Source of the DNA: Ichthyophonus hoferi
Taxonomy: Eukaryota > Opisthokonta > Ichthyosporea > Ichthyophonida > Ichthyophonidae
Reading direction: 5' to 3'
Length of the DNA: 64,000 bases
NCBI GenBank assembly: GCA_002751075.1
Contig: NAOQ01000131.1
Location: 42,841 to 106,840 of the forward strand
The position numbers and the translations under genes are program-made. Below are positions 45,323-64,000 of the stretch, one piece after another (the first letter of the stretch is position 1; every line of letters begins with the position of its first letter). The notes beneath the pieces are model-generated. The model was not told where the DNA came from. It searched no databases and saw only the letters and a program-made list of their open reading frames with translations.

Positions 45323-45348
45323 ACGACGGTCTAAACCCAGCTCACGAT
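45323..45348 (-). rRNA. Short fragment matching the conserved 3' region of large-subunit rRNA
   Basis: On the minus strand this reads cgtgagctgggtttagacc then gtcgtga, the universally conserved LSU rRNA stretch near the peptidyl-transferase region (established rRNA sequence). The match stops within a few bases on each side. It is a fragment, not a functional rRNA gene. Confidence 0.6.
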
Positions 45349-46351
45349 ACAGTATGTATTTTTGGCCCTTATTAACTGTCAAAATAAATGAATAATAGTC
45401 AACTTAAGATACTATAAAATATAGTATACCAGAGATAGACTAATTACCCATTTAGCCATAATTAATGAAGGCTATGATTATTTTGACCCGTTGTACATAA
45501 ATGTAGCCATATGTTCGAGACTGTTGTAATCCAAAGATACAATAAAACTATATCTCGCATGAATGTCTCCCACTCAGTCAATCACCCGCCTCCTCGTGTA
45601 CTCATTCCAGTAAATATCATAATGAATCGCATTATTCTTTTAATTTAAATGTGATGTATGGTAATACACTTTATATGCATATATTTCTACTTTGGGCCAT
45701 AATTCTAAACACCACATCGTTCTGAAAACTACATTAGATGATTTTAGGTCAATAGATAAACAGATAGAAGCTACAATTAACTGATATATCTGCAAAGGAG
45801 GTCATTAGGGTAGGACAAACTCTTTAATTTAAATGATCATTTTTTATTTTTTGTATCTTTTTTTTATGGCTATGTTGACGGACTACCCGTACCTACTTAC
45901 TACCTTTAAATCTTTGCTATACAATCATGTTAAATTGAATTCCCCAATAGTGACAGGCAGGACACTACTGTTGTTTGGTATCGGTACATATAACGAGATC
46001 ATCTAGATATCCCACATGGTCATAAATTGCATGCGTGTCAATGTACGATTGACGTCAATAAATGTGATTGTGCATGCTTACTATATATATATATATATAT
46101 GTATTTATATCAATATCTTATATGGTCAGGCACGAGGAGTGGTAGAAGATGAAAAAATGGGTACGACATATTATGATGATATATGTGAGTATACATACAT
46201 AATATACTGTAAAAAGTACACCATTGTAAATGTACCTTGTAATATATGTAATAACTTATAGATCTTGTGTAAGTATTAAACATCAACCTCTACCGCTCAA
46301 CGGTGTCTCAGCAGCCCACCTTCCCCCTCAAAATATAATACGTGAAAAAGA

Positions 46352-49300
46352 CTACAGATTATGTTCCTTGGATAGTTTCCTTTCGATGGAAAGACGCATG
46401 AAAGCCACCAATGAATGAACTGCTTTGCTTGCTCCTTTTAGGCAACGGAAATACTCATCTTCCTCGAAGCATCCTGAAAGATATAGGAATTAGACCAGTG
46501 TTAAATGTGAATTTAGCATTTAAAGGGGTTGATTGGTTGGTGTTATTAATTTATCCAGTTAAAAAAATGCTTCTCATTTACTCTCCTAAAACAATAACTA
46601 TTCACCTAGTTACAAAACATTGAACATTGTCTATACATGTAATATATACATATATTAATGTAGTCATAATTTTGCTCTATAATGTAGATAATGAAGTATC
46701 AATTAGCTTTGCTGTCTATGCACTCATCACCTCTAAGCATTATTATGCTCAAGCTCCCCATTACCAACTGACTTTACCAGCCTTTATTTATGCTATACCA
46801 ATGAATGCATATTTTGGCTACTAATTATGACCTTTAGAGGTTTTTTTCCTCAAGTCCATTTATTCATTAGACCTTGGTCCAATAAATGCTACCCCAGTTG
46901 TCTGTATTATATCATATGCAACTCCTTCCATAAGCCGCACTGGCATATCATATGGGGTATCATAGCAACAGGATGAATCATGGATCTTCCAGTGGATATA
47001 TAAAACCCAAGCTTAATCACAGTGGTGACAATTTTTTTCATTGATTTCTTGGTATATATGAATATGGATAAACAGAGAAAGAAAAGGAGATTGGCAAACG
47101 GAGATGTAGATAGATAGATAGATAGATATATAAGGACAAACCTTCGGCCTGGGAGAGTAGTACCTCATCCATGTTGGTGCTCTTGTACGCAAATGTCATG
47201 ACCGCCTGCAGAGAGGACAATGTGAATCTGATTGGTTACTAGGTTGTCTTGGAGATATATCATCCCATGTGTATGCAGGGTACTTCTGAACAAGCTTATT
47301 CTCTAGCTGCAACATCCCATCGTAGTTACAATATAAACCTTTAATTGTGGGTAATCGCCTATACATGTATTTTAATACCGGCGCCGATTGGCTAACGCCG
47401 ATTTAATTCGAGGAGAGAGAATTAATACAATAACTGTTATCATATTATTATATCTATGTGATTATCAGCCTCTTAATCCAATCATCAATTATGTACACAT
47501 CATCTAAGTGCAGGCCGTCAACCAAGAAGTTATAACGTCATAAGGTCCTTTTACCTTGGCATCTTTCTCCTCGGGTAGGGTAGGGTCTAAGGCTAGGCTA
47601 GCAGTAGGAGGAAGGAAGACAGTGATTGCAGCCAACATACCATCTAAGGGTACCCCTGCATCACACAGGGCCATACAGGCCCCATTCAGGGCACATGCTA
47701 GGAACGACCCAGCATTGTGCATGACCTGGCGCCAATAAGAATATAGTGAAGAAAAAGTGAGTGTGAATGAAAGAACATAAAATAGGCAATCAATTACAAT
47801 GTTACCTGGTATGCACAATCGTCATTGGTTATCAGATAAAGCTAATATCATTAACCAATAGACTGGAATGGCAATACAGTTATACTCCCATAGACCGGTA
47901 AGGACAGAGAGCTATAGTATGAGCCAATGAGCTTTTAATTTTAATTTTAAAGAGGTTAATGAAGTGAATTGAATGAGAACTAATAGGTATATATATAGAC
48001 GTACCCTATAAGATTATAGGTATATATCCTTCCTTATTACACTAAATATATTTTATCTAGCACAATTCATTCGTCACTGTTATATTGTTGAGACATTGTA
48101 TACACTTATACGTGTATGCAATGTATGTCTATAAGTCTATATTTTCATATATGAAAATATGTTATCTAGATCAATATATACATATCCTATTGTGTCTCTC
48201 CCCTAGCAGCCCAGTAAGGTGCAGTCAATCAGCATATATATCCCTCACACTAAGGTCACTCCCTTCCCACATCCAACACTATCCAATAATAACTCTTACC
48301 CTTTACCCGTAGCTCTTCCCATTCGTCTACTTTATATCTCTATCCTTAATTCTTTTATTTCCTCTCTCTTTTTTAAATATACATATCTCTCTCATTCCTT
48401 TTCTCTCCTTCTCCCTATTTCTTTTACACCCATACCCACACCCACATACCGTCCTAACCTACCTGTATAACCACAGTAATAGAGGTGCGAGGGTACAGTT
48501 GGGTCAGTATAATATCCTCCAGGGTACGCCTGATAGTAGTCTCCATAGATTTCTCTGCGTATCCTGCCATACCTGTCTTAGGCTTTATAATCACTTCGAC
48601 AGTGGCTCTACACCGCCCCCCCACATCCCTTGGTTAGCATAGAATAGTGGGATGGTAGTGTATATAGATTAAGGCAGTCATGTATGTTCATTCTCAAATC
48701 AGAACAAACAAAGTAACTAATAATCTTTGACCAATAATATTTGAAGAAATGACTCACCTGTCTAAGCATTCCTTGGCCTCTCTGACATCAGCAGGTCCAT
48801 ATATGGCTACCAGGACAGAGGTCTGTGTGGGTGAGACCATGGATGAATGAGATTGGAGGAAAATCATACGAATTATTGGTTATTGATGTAAATAACGTAT
48901 GTGTATGATTGGGAAAGAGGGGGAAATCCAATTGGATAATTATCATTCATGAATGGATGTAAGGGGGGTTCAGGATCCCATGATGTTAGTCCTGCCTTTG
49001 CTTCTATTGGTAGATTATCATATTAGAAGTGGGGATGTATATGTAGTAGTTATGACTAGCGATATAGAATAAAAAATAAGCTTGTGTACGTGTGCATTTA
49101 TATAAGATAGTGTGATAGTATGATAGTACAATAGTATAAGAGTATAATAGCATGTACCATATATGCAATAATATATATATACCTGTATATACGTTTAATG
49201 TAACAATATACCTATATATATATATAGTATAATTATGCCTCATTCTATCATACAACCTAAAATACATACGAGAGAAAGTAAAAAGGAGATAAACTCGTTG

Positions 49301-50465
49301 GCATAGAGAGGGAAAGAAAGAGATAGATTGGACATAGTAATAGGAGAAAATGCCTATATAGGACAGAGAAAGATAAAATAGTAAAGGGAAATAAAGAAAA
49401 ATAAAGCGTGTATAATGGGATATGTTCATGTTTATATATTTGTGGTTATTTTATATTGTATGTTTGTTTTTACATAGACTAGATAGCTTTAAGGACCGTG
49501 CTTCAAATAAAGAAGTAATAAAATTAAAACTACTTTTTAAGTGGATATATTTATATTAATTTTATAACTCATAATATAGGCAGGAAAATATGGTTATAGA
49601 ATATAGTAATTATGTTATATTAATAGTAAACTCACTATTAGTAATAGAATGTAACTGTTTGCATGTAGTACGTAACTAGATAGATAGATAGGTAAGTATA
49701 TAGTTAGGTAAATAAGTAGATAGATATATAAGTAAGTAGATAGATATGTAAGTAAGTAGATAGATAGGCAAGTATGTATATAGGTAAGAAAGTAGATGTA
49801 TATGTAAGCAAGTATATAGACAGATAGGTAAGTGGATAGATAGATAATTAAGTATATATATATAGGTAAGTAAGTAGATGGATATGTAAGCAAGTATATA
49901 GATAGATAGGCAAGTAGATAGATAAGTAAGTAAGTGAGTAAATAGATAGGTAAGAAAGTAGATAGATAAGTAAGCATATATGTATGCATATACAGGTGAA
50001 TTAATTGTATGTTTTAAAAGACATGTCTAGATATTATATTGCTGCATCCACTCTCTCTCTATATATATATATAGGAGTATGTGTACTTAGATATAATAGA
50101 AGTGCCTACTCGTACACCAAATGTTAAAGCGTACGCATACTTGTTATGTTTCTTCATACACATAGAGCCAACATCTCATCAAACAGGTGAATATATATAT
50201 ATACATATATATATGCCTGCGTACATATACATATATACATACATAAAACCTCAACCCACATATATACACACGTACATGTACACATGCAACTATATATAAT
50301 TACACCAAAAAACCAACAACCAATAACCACTCTCATCCTTACCTCCCCCATACTGAACCTAGCGGACCCATCTGCTCTATTAAGAAGCCCTAGCTCACTT
50401 TGTAACTGTCTCACCTGACCCTTTGTACGGCCATCCTTACGACTAAACCCACTATCTTTCGACAT
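46352..50465 (-). CDS. EXOSC5: Exosome complex subunit RRP46, 6 exons, 229 aa
   Basis: Exons in transcript order (minus strand): 50343-50465, 48758-48822, 48463-48607, 47555-47725, 47142-47205, 46352-46473 (stop TAG). Phases agree; human EXOSC5 is 235 aa. Known: RRP46 is an RNase PH-fold subunit of the six-membered ring of the RNA exosome, which degrades and trims RNA 3' ends in nucleus and cytoplasm. In animals the ring is catalytically inert. Seen: [70 protein letters not shown] and [12 protein letters not shown], all in the order known for RRP46, then a helical C-terminus [18 protein letters not shown]. The start ATG opens exon 1 with no in-frame alternative of note. It is transcribed in the same direction as aconitase upstream. 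A TTTATT (minus-strand AATAAA) lies about 500 bp beyond the stop at 45843-45848, so the 3' end is uncertain. Confidence 0.93.
47107..47128. repeat. (GATA)n microsatellite
   Basis: Short GATA tract in the EXOSC5 intron, 14 bp past the donor of exon 47142-47205. Confidence 0.85.
48139..48160. repeat. Perfect 22-bp palindrome
   Basis: Reads atattttcata followed by its exact complement in an EXOSC5 intron. AT-rich, probably chance. Confidence 0.7.
49675..49985. repeat. Mosaic tetranucleotide array of TAGA, GTAA and TAGG units
   Basis: About 310 bp of intermixed 4-bp units (tagatagataggtaagtaag type) in the first EXOSC5 intron. The long open frame on the minus strand is an artefact of the repeat. 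Confidence 0.85.
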
Positions 50466-51766
50466 GCTTTAATGAGTGAATGTAGATAAGGTAGGTGAGG
50501 TAGGAAGAAGGTAGAGAAGGTAAGGTGATATACACGTGCACGTATGTATGTATATGTATATATTATTGTGTCGATAATGTAGTCTAATAAGTTGGTAAAT
50601 TATAGGTTGGGGTTCAATCATGTAAATGAATATTTTAAATTTTACATAGTTTTGACCAATTGACAGCTAAAATTATGAATGAAATTTAGTTGAGGGGTGT
50701 TGATTGATTGATCCGTAGATTAAATTGACTGGTCAGTAGTGCAGTAGTGCAACCATGTATTATATATTGTATAAATATACTTTGGTATATGTATATTATA
50801 TTGTATGTTTTTTTATAGATATGTTATATATATTATTATGTGTATATTTTATTTCTTATATTGTTATATGTAGATTGTACTATGTATAGTTGATTATATA
50901 TATATATAATGCTACAAGTATATTAGAGCCTCTGTATATATGTATATTATATGGATGGATATAATAATTTCTGTATATATATATATACTAGAATAGATAA
51001 ATATGAATTTACACGGATATGTTTTACGTATATTAATTATATTATATATAGTTAGACGTATATTAAATTTTACATAAATGATTATACGTATTGTTATATG
51101 ATATGTATGTTTCTATGCGTATTACATTATATATTATATTATATACTATATTTCATACAGATTGTTATATATTTTATATTTTATAGATGGCTATCTATAA
51201 TATACTTTATATCTATGACGTTATATATGTGTGTTTCTCGTGTATATTGTTATGTTATATATATACTGTGATATATATATACGTATTATTAGTATATTGT
51301 TATGTATATATTATTATATAATACATTTTGATATATGGTCATATATACTATACTTAGTATTTATTGTTATATATATACTCAATTCTATATAGCTATTATG
51401 ATATACTTTATATATATATATATATATATATATTGCTATACTTCGTGTATTTACTTTGTAATAGTAGGCATATATTGTTATATTTTATGCTATCATGCTA
51501 ATATCGCCCCTATACAAGGCATATACTGAGATTATGTAACTATTATTCATAAGGTAGAGCCATATACATATATAGTGTGCGTAAAAAGATGCCTATATAT
51601 ATGTATATGTGTCAACAAGTTAAAAGATAGCATGGTGAGTGATAGGTTAATCATAGAAGGTATGTTCAAAGCCTCATAACAACTAACTAATCATAAGTGA
51701 CATTGATATCAGTGAATGTATTCTTGAGATTGTATATCACTATAAATATATTTAATTATTTTGACC

Positions 51767-51800
51767 GAGTATTAAATAATAATAATATTATTTAATACTC
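51767..51800. repeat. Perfect inverted repeat, 14-bp stem, 6-nt loop
   Basis: gagtattaaataat, loop aataat, attatttaatactc. AT-rich hairpin in intergenic DNA, possibly the remnant of a small non-autonomous element or chance. Confidence 0.75.
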
Positions 51801-52672
51801 CATTCTTCCTTTCTATGTACATTGAATTGTACTTACTCATTAGCCAGATTCATCATAAGCAAACCCATCTGAAACCTGTATATACTTTTAATTATAATTG
51901 TGCTCTTTCCTGATTAGTTCAATTTGTTAAGATACCAATAACTAGATATAATATATTAATATATTACAGTTAAAGAGCAGTTAATTGGATCAATTAGCAA
52001 AAGATAACACGAATCGATTGGTTTCGTTAAGTAAACGCTTAATTAAAACCAGTAATTAATTTAAAATAAATTTAAGGAATTAAGTGTCTTTATTTTAGTG
52101 AGAAATTGATAATAAACCTTAGCCTCGACAGTGAGTTTTTCATCAGCACTCCTCTGATTACTTACAATAAGGTTATTGATTGTTGACTGATTATAATATC
52201 AAGTTGATCATAAGGATTTCTGAGGTCTGAATTGAGATGGTAATGATGAGATTAATTCATTGGTCTAGGTCAAATGTGACTTATAAAAGCGTTCATATAA
52301 TTTTATCAACGATCTTTGCGCCCAATCAACCCAAACGTATCATCCAGTGGGGGAGTACTGTTAGTTTTAATGTAGTACGAGTAGAATGTAGGCATATAGT
52401 CACTATTTCCATTACACCAAAAAAATTCTTTCTTTCACCTCATACCACCAGTTGTTTCCAGCTATTATACCATTGCATAGTTGATAGTTCTCTACATATA
52501 AAGTTATAAATTGTCCTTAAATAGTCATAGTTGGTATCACGGGTAAAACACATCAATCACATTTCGTATATGGTATAATGAAAGAGAAAATAAATGAGAC
52601 CAGCTCATACGTATTCTTAACCCTCACCCTACCATTTACTTATAGTATAACACCATGATTTAGCATTCACGT

Positions 52673-52678
52673 TTTATT
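52673..52678 (-). terminator. Polyadenylation signal AATAAA of aconitase (minus strand)
   Basis: TTTATT on the plus strand, about 95 nt beyond the aconitase stop codon in transcript direction. Confidence 0.55.
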
Positions 52679-52771
52679 AACTAAAGATCATTCTCAAAGA
52701 TGAAAACTGGGTGAAAGTCAGGCTGTAGTTGCAATAGCAGTACTAGTATAATAATATATTTCATATTATAT

Positions 52772-63796
<11,025 letters not shown>

Positions 63797-64000
63797 CTTT
63801 GGCTAAGCGGTAACTGCTCCTGCCATTGGAATATATATTAAAGCTGCGTAGGTATTTTTTGTGACAAATGGAATGGAAGACTGGAGTGCATGATTCTTAT
63901 TTTTGTGTTTAGTTTTTATTGGTTCAATAAACAATGGTTTGCTCACTAAGGGTCTGATTGGTGAGACATTGGACCACCCCATAGGAGATGTTACTCTTCC
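63797..64000 (-). promoter_or_regulatory. Aconitase 5' flank with several CCAAT pentamers
   Basis: The sequence upstream of the aconitase ATG holds several ATTGG/CCAAT pentamers (about 63827, 63918, 63957 and 63969). CCAAT boxes are common in TATA-less metabolic promoters. They are also frequent elsewhere in the window, so the assignment is weak. Confidence 0.35.

Larger units (their letters stand above)
37978..46351. other. 8.4-kb region without a recognisable gene
   Basis: Lies between the CK1 start and the EXOSC5 3' end. It should contain the CK1 promoter and any 5' UTR exon, and the EXOSC5 3' UTR. The rest is AT-rich with scattered (TA)n tracts (about 40556-40573, 41844-41861, 44837-44861). 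I found no open frame with a recognisable domain on either strand. Two things stand out: a diverged duplication at about 43186-44340 and a short LSU-rRNA-like stretch at 45323-45348. Confidence 0.5.
50466..52771. other. AT-rich intergenic region between EXOSC5 and aconitase
   Basis: EXOSC5 promoter side plus the aconitase 3' UTR. The stretch 50750-51530 is extremely AT-rich with many TATATA runs. A perfect 14-bp hairpin lies at 51767-51800. I saw no confident exon. Confidence 0.5.

Noticed and set aside
45290-45370. C/D-box snoRNA with the LSU-complementary stretch as guide
   Set aside because: The complementarity is longer than a normal guide, and I see no CUGA D box about five bases downstream of it and no clear C box.
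49615-49989. 124-codon repetitive Leu-Tyr-Ser ORF, minus strand
   Set aside because: Translation of the tetranucleotide array.
52118-52153. Exon-like segment on the minus strand (RSADEKLTVEAK between good splice sites), with a second at 51837-51875
   Set aside because: The two segments do not join in phase, and neither matches a known family or extends to further exons.
52237-52509. 90-codon plus-strand ORF in the 3' flank of aconitase
   Set aside because: Composition is atypical for a protein, no family is recognisable, and it lies across the intergenic region antisense to the expected read-through.

Overview
The window is nuclear DNA from an animal or a close holozoan relative. It is AT-rich, carries many short tandem repeats and contains spliced genes with GT-AG introns. 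I could rebuild six protein-coding genes exon by exon. Five are recognisable orthologues of conserved animal genes and one is a secreted haem peroxidase. The protein set (CFIm25, SLC25A42, a CK1-gamma-like kinase, the RRP46 exosome subunit, mitochondrial aconitase, an EGF-bearing peroxidase) suits an invertebrate, possibly an early-branching one such as a sponge. The sequence alone does not fix the species. All exon structures were derived by hand from reading frame, splice sites and remembered protein families. No alignment was run.

Layout: 1-4425 intergenic. 4426-12713 (+) secreted haem peroxidase, 11 coding exons, 808 aa, ending in an EGF module and a beta-sandwich-like module. 14859-20713 (+) NUDT21/CFIm25, 7 coding exons found, first exon not found. 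23674-28858 (+) SLC25A42-like mitochondrial CoA carrier, 8 exons, 345 aa. 28859-31088 intergenic between convergent genes, with a tandemly duplicated promoter-like module. 31089-37977 (-) CK1-gamma-like kinase, 11 exons, 365 aa. 37978-46351 an 8.4-kb stretch without a recognisable gene, holding a 26-nt LSU-rRNA match and a diverged duplication. 46352-50465 (-) EXOSC5/RRP46, 6 exons, 229 aa. 50466-52771 AT-rich intergenic. 52772-63796 (-) mitochondrial aconitase, 20 exons, 779 aa. Two runs of N (17760-17985 and 34972-35789) fall in introns and remove no coding sequence that I can tell.

The genes do not form a pathway or operon. Aconitase and the CoA carrier both serve mitochondrial carbon metabolism, CFIm25 and RRP46 both act in RNA 3'-end processing or decay, and the kinase and peroxidase stand alone. 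The grouping looks like ordinary neighbourhood, three plus-strand genes facing three minus-strand genes.

I found no mobile element with recognisable coding sequence, no CRISPR array and no tRNA. The strongest curiosities are: a perfect 11-bp hairpin across a 5' splice site in the carrier gene, two tandem copies of a CRE/CCAAT/E2F-like block in a convergent intergenic region, a short LSU-rRNA fragment in non-coding DNA, complementary pentanucleotide repeats on both sides of a CFIm25 exon, and a peroxidase lacking the usual haem-linking glutamate.
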